A stretch of 64,000 nt of DNA, taken from contig CAZNLJ010000007.1 in assembly GCA_964573725.1 (NCBI GenBank), positions 62,001-126,000 on the forward strand, written 5' to 3'. The position numbers and the translations under genes are program-made. The notes below the pieces were generated by a model that saw only the letters and a list, made by a program, of their open reading frames with translations, had not been told where the DNA came from and made no database searches. Of this stretch, positions 43,801 through 50,744 are shown one piece after another (the stretch's first letter is position 1; each line of letters begins with the position of its first letter). This DNA is from UBA6168 sp964573725 (GTDB taxonomy: Bacteria > Bacteroidota > Bacteroidia > Chitinophagales > Saprospiraceae).

Positions 43801-44544
43801 GTATTGCACCTGGAGGAAGCCTTGGCCTATCCGATGGACCATGTCGTCTTGAGCGGGACATTCGGCGTGGCCAGCAGCAAGAGGAACCTGACAAAGCGTA
43901 CCGAGTGGTTGAACACGCCACAGGCGGGTCGTATGCTCCGATGGTTGGCCAAGGCGCAGGTGTCGTCCATGCACCTGGTCCATTCCTTTTCAGAAAATCA
44001 CCTCCATACATTTTCGGGGAAGCAGCAGGAGAGAGGTACCTGGATCCTGTCGCATTTGATACAGGCAGGCAAGGCCTGTCAGGCGGGCAACCGGCACCTG
44101 TTTCGGGAAATCTGGCAGTTGCTCGGTTTCAGAACCGCTTCGCGTCCTGTTCCCTCTATATTCGCGGAGGAATGCCGGTCGGTACTCGAGGACAGGATGG
44201 ACAGGGGCTTGTTGCAGGCTGCCTGTACGATAGGCACCGTCGTAGTGCCATTGTTGGTGCATCCGACGGAAGACAGGGCGACCGGGCGGCCTGTGGTCGT
44301 GGTGCCGGACGGATTTTTTGCGCGGGCTGCCTGCACGTCCGCGGTCTGGGAGGAAAGCCGGCGGATCCAGCTGACGGCCAAAGGATATGAGGTGCTGAAT
44401 GCGTGGTCCGTTCGCTGGTTGGAAGACCCCGGGCAGGAAGGCGACGGGCTGTTTCGGGCATTGAGGCCCCAGGGTGGGGCACAGCCGACGGAACCGCAGG
44501 CCGGGGCGACGGTAGCCCCGGTGACGGACCGGCTGGAAAGATAG
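40813..44544 (+). CDS. Degenerate SF1 helicase / Vsr-like nuclease homologue (catalytically dead by motif loss)
   Basis: The 1243-aa product follows the layout of large SF1 (UPF1-like, AAA_11/AAA_12) helicases with a C-terminal Vsr/MTES_1575-type endonuclease domain, but key residues are gone. At 271-282 the place of Walker A (GPPGTGKSQ) reads 'VTSDDGNSLNRT', followed by a well-kept 'AANLILNALANGQRCLVVAD'. At 844-854 Walker B (hhhDEASQ) reads 'YDQVLILTAGG'. 'VYPTVGIVTMTRGQRDRI' is a good motif IV-V strand. The later Q-G-D-E-R-D motif is 'LEEALAYPMDHVVLSG', and the arginine-finger motif (NVALTRAR) is 'LNTPQAGRMLRWLAK'. The C-terminus (~1115-1215) keeps the nuclease outline ('SIFAEECRSVLEDR', 'LTAKGYEVLNAWSVRWLEDP') without its acidic residues. 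A coiled insertion lies between. It is intact, so a structural or regulatory role is inferred. The ATG at 40813 is chosen because the similarity begins there. Confidence 0.7.
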   Translation: MRNEDTIQAETVYNNALPYHLNKADLCRVDQRESAFAAALVRELLVGRSPVVLDTREAAADKIRHLYFHSRNQEKVYGYKSFGLGYPLYVDTFRGELSVAPLLIWHLGMEPAQGSTRSWVLRRTSAPVACQLNMHLRELIQEKYGVDLAFSSKEREASRQGGGGWVAAFVRRLAERLQAEEQGSWEEPVPSPGIDRLGAYTHRPALCWSGVLSQYPPQYPTGPADQEEPAATWPAGEAITAKEPFVFGWHTTTPEEQTALERAHAHPVSAVTSDDGNSLNRTAANLILNALANGQRCLVVADRAPVLRQVQQWVVKSGLLQQHFLMLDGWHDSTTLGELLRVSAKGASAESEIIPAHFQEEKNRYLRSKERMDAAYRAVRSAVFGESDWTDTVGRFLASQRIEGRELLGSQLGHTGFELSQAEYAEIRDRLGSCQALFPSVNTLGHPLTVLHSDWFREDKEPVEDEALETSVLRFLERTQGLHYRYLRIQEAVLGNWRTVRLHAFEQLSEQIRAVRENIYQYEDRYGTSFRTAGAGKLVFMNWFRLRRRVVREAVAEVTAAYLAVMEQFRQSELFPFEFRPSRDGRHIGSVRANLEALEAALLGWRESLDSSLQDAVMRLDSRQQDLTPSNGEELQGLERELEDLLSDLQEAGLFQQKFERPGYSVRQQQRKLESLSELLETTAMHLRDFQAFHAWQTVWLSLTGKGRQVVGALVKARPADWTAAFDSWFFSQLLRKERPAGLPTADHLAKDTAERWAALRPLLVPQIRRIWQARREAALRKLKKENKTLYVRLFVKGVGGEATDTPAEQFRAGWETISEVLPVLLTTPEAAAGLLQERKTGLYDQVLILTAGGISVDKAAELSSYGRRTALFSLPAEDGVLVAYLRERGLPVTHLPDIPVWEDDNMDTSVRPRWQVDAVDGRYSEAEDTNDTEAQFVVRLLNQVKPTPQQVYPTVGIVTMTRGQRDRILQYLLEVKQRQPMVAEKIGQLERNGLVVLHLEEALAYPMDHVVLSGTFGVASSKRNLTKRTEWLNTPQAGRMLRWLAKAQVSSMHLVHSFSENHLHTFSGKQQERGTWILSHLIQAGKACQAGNRHLFREIWQLLGFRTASRPVPSIFAEECRSVLEDRMDRGLLQAACTIGTVVVPLLVHPTEDRATGRPVVVVPDGFFARAACTSAVWEESRRIQLTAKGYEVLNAWSVRWLEDPGQEGDGLFRALRPQGGAQPTEPQAGATVAPVTDRLER

Positions 44545-44741
44545 CCGGGGCACCGGTGAAAAAATCATCGGGTCTGAAAGCGCAAGAAGTCGTTGGCAAG
44601 AAGTACCTTTGGCAATCGGAACGAAATCAGCCCCCTTTTATCCCCTTATGATGTCCGGGACCTACGGACATCCATCAGCCGTTGGCCCGTTTCTGCCCGG
44701 CGAATGCCGAGGAAGCAGGGAAAGATGAACAAACACCAACG

Positions 44742-44780
44742 AAAGCGCCCGTGAACAGGAAAGTTTGCGGGCTTTTTATT
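44742..44780 (+). terminator. Possible intrinsic terminator between convergent genes
   Basis: AAAGCGCCCG and CGGGCTTT pair with a two-base bulge across a 15-base loop, then TTTATT. It lies between the pseudo-helicase (plus) and the IscA-like gene (minus, ending at 44790). It is weaker than the tRNA terminator. Confidence 0.4.
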
Positions 44781-44789
44781 GGTGGGTGG

Positions 44790-45140
44790 TCAGGCCGAGA
44801 AGGAAGTGCCGCAACCGCAACTGGAGGAAGCGTTCGGGTTGTTGAAGGAGAACCCGCGGTTGTTGAGGCCGTCCACCCAGTCGATTTCCATCCCGATCAG
44901 GTAAATGGCGTGGGCTTTCTGCATGAAGACGCGGAGGCCTTCGATGGAGAATTCGTCGTCGGCATCCGATTTACGGTCGAAGCCCAAGACATAGGAGAAA
45001 CCGGCGCAACCACCGCCTTTCACGCCGACGCGAAGGCCGTGGTCGGCTGGGATACCCTGTTCCAGCATGATCTTGTTCAATTGTTGCAGTGCGCCGGCGG
45101 TCAGCCGGATGGGCGTATGGGTAAGCTGTTCGACGGACAT
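44790..45140 (-). CDS. Iron-sulfur cluster assembly / insertion protein (IscA/ErpA/HesB family)
   Basis: A 116-aa A-type carrier that passes iron-sulfur clusters to target enzymes in the cytoplasm. The three conserved cysteines are present: 'KGGGCAGFSYVLGFD' and the terminal 'SSSCGCGTSFS'. The fold-typical start 'IRLTAGALQQLNKIMLEQG' is also there. No isc or suf genes are adjacent. A 7-bp palindrome (CAAAGGG AGCA CCCTTTG, 45167-45184) stands 27 bases upstream of the ATG and could be a control element. Confidence 0.95.
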   Translation of the reverse strand: MSVEQLTHTPIRLTAGALQQLNKIMLEQGIPADHGLRVGVKGGGCAGFSYVLGFDRKSDADDEFSIEGLRVFMQKAHAIYLIGMEIDWVDGLNNRGFSFNNPNASSSCGCGTSFSA

Positions 45141-45166
45141 ATCGGATAGGTTTCTGTCAAGTTAAT

Positions 45167-45184
45167 CAAAGGGAGCACCCTTTG
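45167..45184. promoter_or_regulatory. Palindrome upstream of the IscA-like gene
   Basis: CAAAGGG and CCCTTTG are perfect inverted repeats with a four-base centre, 27 bases before the start codon on the minus strand. It could be an operator or an mRNA leader hairpin. No known operator is recognised. Confidence 0.3.
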
Positions 45185-45265
45185 TCGGGGAGCCATTGCG
45201 AAAATAGGAAAAAGACATTTCATAGTAAACAAAAAGTGGGAGGGCCGGTTGAGTCGGACGCGAAG

Positions 45266-45296
45266 TTTGGAAGAAGCGGCCGTCGGCCTATCTTTG
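45266..45296 (+). promoter_or_regulatory. Bacteroidota-type promoter before the membrane-anchored gene
   Basis: TTTG at 45266-45269, a 19-base spacer and TATCTTTG at 45289-45296: both elements match the consensus exactly. It is 50 bases before the ATG at 45346. Confidence 0.75.
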
Positions 45297-45345
45297 CCGG
45301 GATGTTCGGATCAAGTCGGAACGAGCAAAACAAAGCATACATTCG

Positions 45346-45867
45346 ATGGAGTTATTATTGGAAGTCTTGCGTTCGGTATTGCCGTCCCTGGTGGTATTCG
45401 GGGTGATATACTTTTTCGGCAACAAGTGGTTTGAGCAGCGGATGCGGTTGAAAATGCTACGTTATCAGCAGGAAAGGAAAGATGTAACAATTCCTTTACG
45501 CCTCCAGGCATACGAGCGTTTGAGTTTGTTGTGCGAGCGGATCAGTCTTCCGGCCTTGTTGTTCCGGGTGCTGCGGCCGGGCATGCGGGCGGATGAGTTG
45601 CGGCTGGCCTTGTTGCTGACGATCCAGCAGGAGTTCGACCACAACTTGACACAGCAGATATACATATCGGAGCAATTGTGGCAAATCATCCGGATAGCCC
45701 GGGACGAGACGGTCCGGCTGGTCGACCTCGTGGCGGAGCAGACCGAGCCGGGTGCCGATGCGCAAGTCATGTCACAGCAGTTGATGGGCTATGCCGCCGC
45801 ACAGCCCGTCAAACCGTTGGAGAAAGCGATGGAGGCCATCCGGAAGGAGACATCCCTGTTATTCTGA
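45346..45867 (+). CDS. Conserved membrane-anchored protein, function unknown (DUF7935-like)
   Basis: The 173-aa protein has one N-terminal membrane segment ('LPSLVVFGVIYFFGNKWF') and a long helical cytoplasmic part. The stretch 'TIPLRLQAYERLSLLCERIS' followed by 'RLALLLTIQQEFDHNLTQQI' and 'ISEQLWQIIRIARDETVRLV' resembles a family widespread in Bacteroidota and recently numbered as a DUF; the name is from memory. It precedes dnaA by about 515 bases. No function can be inferred. Confidence 0.78.
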   Translation: MELLLEVLRSVLPSLVVFGVIYFFGNKWFEQRMRLKMLRYQQERKDVTIPLRLQAYERLSLLCERISLPALLFRVLRPGMRADELRLALLLTIQQEFDHNLTQQIYISEQLWQIIRIARDETVRLVDLVAEQTEPGADAQVMSQQLMGYAAAQPVKPLEKAMEAIRKETSLLF

Positions 45868-46383
45868 CCAGGGACCCGAGAGGGAGTTGCGGCTAACGTG
45901 TTCAATACCAATAAGTGAGAATCATGAGGAATGTGTGGTGCAAGGATAACATGGCTATTACACTCCGAATCCGGCAGGTGCCGCCCGGGTGTGGTGCCGG
46001 TGGAAGTATGCGCCTGTTTCGGTACCGGGCTAACCGAAAGACGGTAGGGTAGCCGGGCATGGAATATTGATACATTTATTTTCAATATAAATAGTCCTGA
46101 CAATTAGCAACAAGAGTCAATTATTATTCAAGTCATTGATTGTCAGTAATATTGTGACCGAGATGTTTTTTTTGGAAAAAAAGGAATCCCTGGTTTTTAT
46201 TTTGGAAAAATTTACACCAAATTTGCAATCCTCCGATGTTTTACGGCACTTACTGTTCATGAGGCGTCGAACCGAGAAAGCTTTCCTGCGATACGCCTGA
46301 AAGACACTGATTTACTGATTGCTGCAAAGCCTGTCACCAGGCAGCCCCAATTGTCTCATTAAACATTCCAATGGTATTGGAGT
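45868..46383. other. Region upstream of dnaA
   Basis: No gene is supported. From about 46060 it becomes markedly AT-rich, with two copies of TTTTGGAAAAA (46170-46180 and 46200-46210). A near-consensus -7 element CAAATTTG lies at 46218-46225, so this is probably the dnaA promoter and leader. I found no cluster of DnaA boxes (TTATCCACA) and so do not call a replication origin. Confidence 0.5.
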
Positions 46384-47841
46384 ATGGCGAACGACTGTAT
46401 ACAAGTTTGGGATAACTGTCTCCAGGTAATCAGGCGGAATATCAACGGACAGAGCTTCAAGACCTGGTTCGAACCGATTCGGCCGGTCCGCCTGGAGAAC
46501 AATGCCCTGACGATACAGGTTCCCAACAAGTTTTTCTACGAATGGCTGGAGGAGCATTACGTATCCTTGTTAAAGATGACCATCCGGAAGGAGTTGGGTG
46601 ACAAGGGCCGGCTGGAGTACCAGATCCTGACAGCGCCGGCGCAGGTTCAGCGTCAGGTCGTGGCTGCGGTGGCACCGGCATCGGCATCCCCACAGGTAAA
46701 GGTGACGGTCGGGCCGAAGAAGGAAACCGGCATACCGGCGGGAATCGATACGAATTCCATCAAGAATCCCTTCGTCATACCCGGTATCCGGAAGTTGAGT
46801 GTGGATCCCCAACTGAATCCGAATTACGTGTTCGATTCCTTCATCGAAGGGGATTGCAACCGGCTGGCCAGGTCCGCCGGGTTCGCCGTGGCGCGCAAGC
46901 CGGGTGGCACCGCCTTCAACCCCTTGGTGATTTTCGGGGAAGTGGGCCTGGGCAAGACCCACCTGGTGCATGCCATCGGCAACGAAGCCCTGCGCCTGCA
47001 GCCGAACAAGACCGTCCTGTACGTCTCATCGGAGAAGTTCACCAGCCAGATCATCGAATCGATCAAACACAACGCGGTCAACGATTTTGTGAACTTCTAC
47101 CAGATGGTGGACGTGCTCATCGTGGACGATATCCAATTCCTGGCCAACAAGCAGAAGACCCAGGAGATTTTCTTTCATATATTCAACCAGTTGCACCAGG
47201 GAGGCAAACAGATCATCCTGACTTCCGACCGGCCGCCCAAGGACCTGGACGGGATGGAGGAGCGGCTGATTTCCCGCTTCAAATGGGGACTCTCGGCCGA
47301 CCTGCAGATTCCGGATTACGAAACCCGTGTCGCCATCCTGGAAGCCAAGATGTCCAGGGAGGGCGTCGAGTTGCCTTCCGATGTGGTCGAGTTCATCTGT
47401 TACAACATCCAGAACAACATCCGTGAGCTGGAAGGTGTCCTGGTCTCGCTGATTGCCCAATCTTCCCTGAACAACCGGGAAATCGACCTGGACCTGACGA
47501 AGGATGTCATCCGGAATTTCGTCACCCAGATCAACCAGGAAATCACCCTTGATTTCATCAAGAACCTGGTAGCCGAACACTTCGATGTACCGGTCGAGAA
47601 ACTGGGCGGGAAGACCCGTAAGCGCCAATTCGTCATCGCCAGGCAGCTGTCCATGTACCTCGCGAAAAACCTGACGGACAAATCCCTGAAGAATATCGGC
47701 GAAATGTTCGGCGGCCGGGACCACAGCACCGTCATTTATTCGGTCAAGACCGTACAAGACCTGATGGAGACGGATCTGGTCTTCAAGGATACGGTGGCGG
47801 AACTGGAGAAGAAAATCCGACTGAGCCTGCTCGAGAAATGA
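46384..47841 (+). CDS. dnaA: Chromosomal replication initiator protein DnaA
   Basis: This 485-aa AAA+ initiator binds DnaA boxes and opens the origin. Domain I lies at about 1-85 ('QSFKTWFEPIRPVRLEN') and a flexible domain II at about 85-140. Domain III has Walker A 'GEVGLGKT' (185-192), Walker B 'VDVLIVDDIQFLANKQ' and sensor I 'QIILTSDRPP'. Domain IV carries the DnaA-box signature 'FGGRDHSTVIYSVKTV'. Length is usual. The gene has no dnaN neighbour, which is common in Bacteroidota. Confidence 0.98.
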   Translation: MANDCIQVWDNCLQVIRRNINGQSFKTWFEPIRPVRLENNALTIQVPNKFFYEWLEEHYVSLLKMTIRKELGDKGRLEYQILTAPAQVQRQVVAAVAPASASPQVKVTVGPKKETGIPAGIDTNSIKNPFVIPGIRKLSVDPQLNPNYVFDSFIEGDCNRLARSAGFAVARKPGGTAFNPLVIFGEVGLGKTHLVHAIGNEALRLQPNKTVLYVSSEKFTSQIIESIKHNAVNDFVNFYQMVDVLIVDDIQFLANKQKTQEIFFHIFNQLHQGGKQIILTSDRPPKDLDGMEERLISRFKWGLSADLQIPDYETRVAILEAKMSREGVELPSDVVEFICYNIQNNIRELEGVLVSLIAQSSLNNREIDLDLTKDVIRNFVTQINQEITLDFIKNLVAEHFDVPVEKLGGKTRKRQFVIARQLSMYLAKNLTDKSLKNIGEMFGGRDHSTVIYSVKTVQDLMETDLVFKDTVAELEKKIRLSLLEK

Positions 47842-47890
47842 CGGGCCTTATCCGTGCCATGATTTTTTTTCCCACGGGGAGAAATATTAT

Positions 47891-47920
47891 TTTGAAATTG
47901 TGCGAATCCTTATACCTTTG
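47891..47920 (+). promoter_or_regulatory. Bacteroidota-type promoter of the tRNA-Ser/tRNA-Pro operon
   Basis: TTTG at 47891-47894, an 18-base spacer and TACCTTTG at 47913-47920: a perfect match to TTTG-N17..23-TAnnTTTG. It ends 26 bases before the first tRNA nucleotide. Confidence 0.85.
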
Positions 47921-47946
47921 CCGCCGCTTGTTTATTGAAGTCGCCC

Positions 47947-48035
47947 GGTGAGATGGGTGAGTGGCTGAAACCAACGGTTTGCTAAACCGTCGTACTTGGA
48001 AACGGGTACCGAGGGTTCGAATCCCTCTCTCACCG
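47947..48035 (+). tRNA. tRNA-Ser (anticodon GCT)
   Basis: 89 nt. Acceptor stem GGTGAGA/TCTCACC with discriminator G, anticodon loop TTGCTAA within a ACGGT/ACCGT-type stem, a long class II variable arm (TACTTGGAAACGGGTA) and the T loop TTCGAAT. CCA is not encoded. It reads AGC/AGU codons. Confidence 0.96.
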
Positions 48036-48068
48036 CATTACTGCAGCCCCGGCAGCGCCGGAGTTGTT

Positions 48069-48143
48069 CGGGGTGTAGCGCAGTCCGGTTAGCGCACCTG
48101 CTTTGGGAGCAGGGGGCCGCAGGTTCGAATCCTGCTACCCCGA
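48069..48143 (+). tRNA. tRNA-Pro (anticodon TGG)
   Basis: 75 nt. Acceptor CGGGGTG/TACCCCG (one G-T pair), D arm GCGC...GCGC, anticodon stem CCTGC/GCAGG with loop TTTGGGA, T stem GCAGG/CCTGC with TTCGAAT. CCA is not encoded. It lies 33 bases after tRNA-Ser in the same transcript. Confidence 0.96.
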
Positions 48144-48153
48144 CAAAATCCAC

Positions 48154-48189
48154 AAGGAGTCATGAAATTCGTTTCATGACTCCTTTTTT
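48154..48189 (+). terminator. Intrinsic terminator of the tRNA operon
   Basis: A 14-bp perfect stem (48154-48167 with 48172-48185) closed by a TTCG loop and followed by T residues, 10 bases after tRNA-Pro. Confidence 0.93.
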
Positions 48190-48437
48190 GTTGCCATATC
48201 CCAAATATTCACCGGTCCTTCCGGCGTTTTGGGCTCTTCCGGACATAGCCCCATGGGTGCCGACCCGGCAGGCGGGACCCGTGCAATGACAAGCATGACG
48301 GACATAGGAAAACCCGCAGTGGATGGACCTGGTCCGGTGGAAACCGCCGCCCCGGCCGTGTGTCGACCTAATTCCGGGAAGCGGAAACCCCATTCTCCGT
48401 AAATTCTGCGCAACCCATCCGCGTCCGATTCCGATAA

Positions 48438-50702
48438 TCAGCCCCGCTTTGTCCCGGTTCCTAAGAACGGTTGGCGGTACACCCGTTTTCCCGTCGCCTT
48501 GTACCACGCATTCGCAAGTGCCCCGAAGACAGGCGGGAAGGGCGGTTCGCCCATACCGGTCGGTGCGATCTCGTTTTTCACAAAGTGCACCTCGATGGCT
48601 TTCGGTGCCTCGTTGATGCGGATGAGGCGATACGTATCGAAATTGGACTTGTCCGCCTTCCCGTCCGTGAAGGTCATTTCCCCATAAAGCGCATTGCCGA
48701 TACCGTCCGTCACGGCACCTTCGGTCATGTTCACGGCGGCGTCGGGGTTCACCACCACGCCGCAATCCAGGGCACTGGTAACCTTGTGGACGATAGGTTT
48801 GCCGTTTTCAATGGTCAGGTCCAGCACATGCGCCGCATAACTGTTGTGGCAAAAATAGGCGGTGACACCCCGATTCATACCTGCAGGCGGGTTGGCCCAA
48901 TCCGACTTTTCGCGAACCAACTCAAGGACACCGGCATAGCGGGCGGCATCGTAGTCGTTCCTTTCGCCTACCGGGTTCACCTGGGCCCTTTCCAGCAGTT
49001 CGAGGCGCAATTGGATAGGGTCCTTGCCCATGGTCTCCGCCAGTTCGTCAAGGAACGACTGTTCCGCTGCGGCGATGAAATTTGATCTTGGCGCCCGGAA
49101 AGCCCCGATGGTGATGTTCGAGTCGACCTTCCATTCCTCGGCCAGGTAATTGTCGATGGCGCCGGCAGGAAAACGGTTGGCATGGAGCGGGCTTTCGGGG
49201 ATGCCGCCTGCCTTCACATGGAAGGCGACCAGTCGCTTGTCATCATCCAGGGCAGCCCGGTAGACGGCGTGGTACGCGGGTCGGTAGATACCATTGGTCA
49301 TATCGTCCTCCCGGGTGTAAACCAGTTTCACGGGGGAACTCATCTTTTGTGAGATGAGCGCCGCCTCCACCATATAGTGCGCATAGGCACGACGTCCGAA
49401 GCCGCCGCCCATGCGGGTCAGCTCGATTTCGATATTCTCCACGGGGATGCCCAATCGCGCTGCCAGCGTCTGTTCGGTGATACCGGGGGCTTGCAATGGG
49501 CCGGCCACTTTCACCCGGTCGCCTTTCACGTCGGCGAAGAAGTTCATCGGCTCCATGCAATTGTGGGCGAGGTGGGGGCAGGTATAGCTCCTTTCGAGAA
49601 TGACGGCGGCTTCCTTGAACGCCGATTCCGGGTCGCCGTCGCGCCGGACAATCCGGCCGGGCTTAGCGGCGGCGGCTTCCATTTGCGCGAAATGGTCGGT
49701 GCTGTTTTCCAGTCCGGCGGGCACCGTTACCGTCTGCTTACCGCCCCAACCGGCGACGGTATCCGGGTAGGATGGAAATGGCTCCCATTCGACCTGCAGC
49801 GCCTTTTTCGCCTGCATCACCTCCCAGGTGGAATTCCCGACGATGGCGACCAATTCCGGGAAGGCGTTGGTATCGAACATATTCTTTTCGTAACCTTCGC
49901 TGTATGTCCGAATGGGGAAAACATCCCGGATGCCGGGCATGGCCTTTGCTGCCGAACCGTCTACGGATTTCAATTTCATACCGAATGCGGGCGGATGTTG
50001 CACCATGGCGATGAGCATGCCGTCCACCTTGTAGTCCAATCCGAACAATGGCTTTCCGGTCACTATTTTCTTACCATCCACGTTTTTCTGCGAATGGCCG
50101 ATGATCTTGAAATCTTTCACCGCCTTAAGAACCGGTTGCTCCGGGACGGGAATGTTGGCGGCGGCGGAAGCCATTTCGCCGTAGCCCGCCTGCTTGCCGC
50201 TCTTGGTATGAAAAAGCATTCCGGCTTCGGCGGTGATTTCATCCGTCGGCACCTGCCAGGCTTGTGCCGCCGCCTCGCGGAGCATCTGTCGGGCTGCGGC
50301 ACCTGCCTGGCGGAGGGGTTCCCACTTCGACATGATGCCCCGGCTCCCCCCGGTAAACTGCCCGAATGCATCCGGTGGATACCTGGCGGGGTCGTGCGGC
50401 GCCTGTTCCACGATGACGTCCTTCCAGTCGACATCCAGTTCTTCCGCCACAATCATGGGCATGGAAGTCATGACGTTCTGGCCGAACTCCGGGTTGGGCG
50501 AGAATATGGTGACGACCCCGTTGTCGCCGATTTTCAGGTAAGCGTTGATATCGAACCATTCCCGGGGCATCGTCCGTTCGGCAACTCCGGAGACGTTCTG
50601 ACAGCCGGAGAGCCAGTTGATGCCGATGACCATGCCGCCCCCGGCAAGGATTGAGTGACGGAGGAAGTCGCGGCGGTCGATTGAATTACGGTTGGTTGTC
50701 AT
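48438..50702 (-). CDS. Xanthine dehydrogenase-family molybdopterin-binding subunit (IorB-like), copy 2
   Basis: The 754-aa protein has a twin-arginine export signal ('DRRDFLRHSILAGGGMVIG'), ending in a possible lipobox 'NWLSGC'. The molybdenum cofactor domains follow the isoquinoline 1-oxidoreductase beta type: 'NPEFGQNVMTSMPMIVAEEL', 'TRMGGGFGRRAYAHYMVEAA', 'GAFRAPRSNFIAAAEQSFLD', 'LDCGVVVNPDAAVNMTEGAV' and the active-site glutamate in 'GMGEPPFPPVFGALANA'. It should hydroxylate an aldehyde or N-heterocycle in the periplasm, passing electrons through the 2Fe-2S subunit encoded upstream. It follows its paralogue by 42 bases; the two are clearly homologous along their whole length. Confidence 0.92.
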   Translation of the reverse strand: MTTNRNSIDRRDFLRHSILAGGGMVIGINWLSGCQNVSGVAERTMPREWFDINAYLKIGDNGVVTIFSPNPEFGQNVMTSMPMIVAEELDVDWKDVIVEQAPHDPARYPPDAFGQFTGGSRGIMSKWEPLRQAGAAARQMLREAAAQAWQVPTDEITAEAGMLFHTKSGKQAGYGEMASAAANIPVPEQPVLKAVKDFKIIGHSQKNVDGKKIVTGKPLFGLDYKVDGMLIAMVQHPPAFGMKLKSVDGSAAKAMPGIRDVFPIRTYSEGYEKNMFDTNAFPELVAIVGNSTWEVMQAKKALQVEWEPFPSYPDTVAGWGGKQTVTVPAGLENSTDHFAQMEAAAAKPGRIVRRDGDPESAFKEAAVILERSYTCPHLAHNCMEPMNFFADVKGDRVKVAGPLQAPGITEQTLAARLGIPVENIEIELTRMGGGFGRRAYAHYMVEAALISQKMSSPVKLVYTREDDMTNGIYRPAYHAVYRAALDDDKRLVAFHVKAGGIPESPLHANRFPAGAIDNYLAEEWKVDSNITIGAFRAPRSNFIAAAEQSFLDELAETMGKDPIQLRLELLERAQVNPVGERNDYDAARYAGVLELVREKSDWANPPAGMNRGVTAYFCHNSYAAHVLDLTIENGKPIVHKVTSALDCGVVVNPDAAVNMTEGAVTDGIGNALYGEMTFTDGKADKSNFDTYRLIRINEAPKAIEVHFVKNEIAPTGMGEPPFPPVFGALANAWYKATGKRVYRQPFLGTGTKRG

Positions 50703-50744
50703 GGTGCGGTTGTTTTAACAGGGCGGTGTAAGTGGAGGTTTGAA

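Noticed and set aside
45868..46383. Replication origin next to dnaA
   Set aside because: The stretch is AT-rich, but I found no cluster of DnaA boxes and no dnaN or other origin-flanking genes; it is better explained as a promoter and leader.
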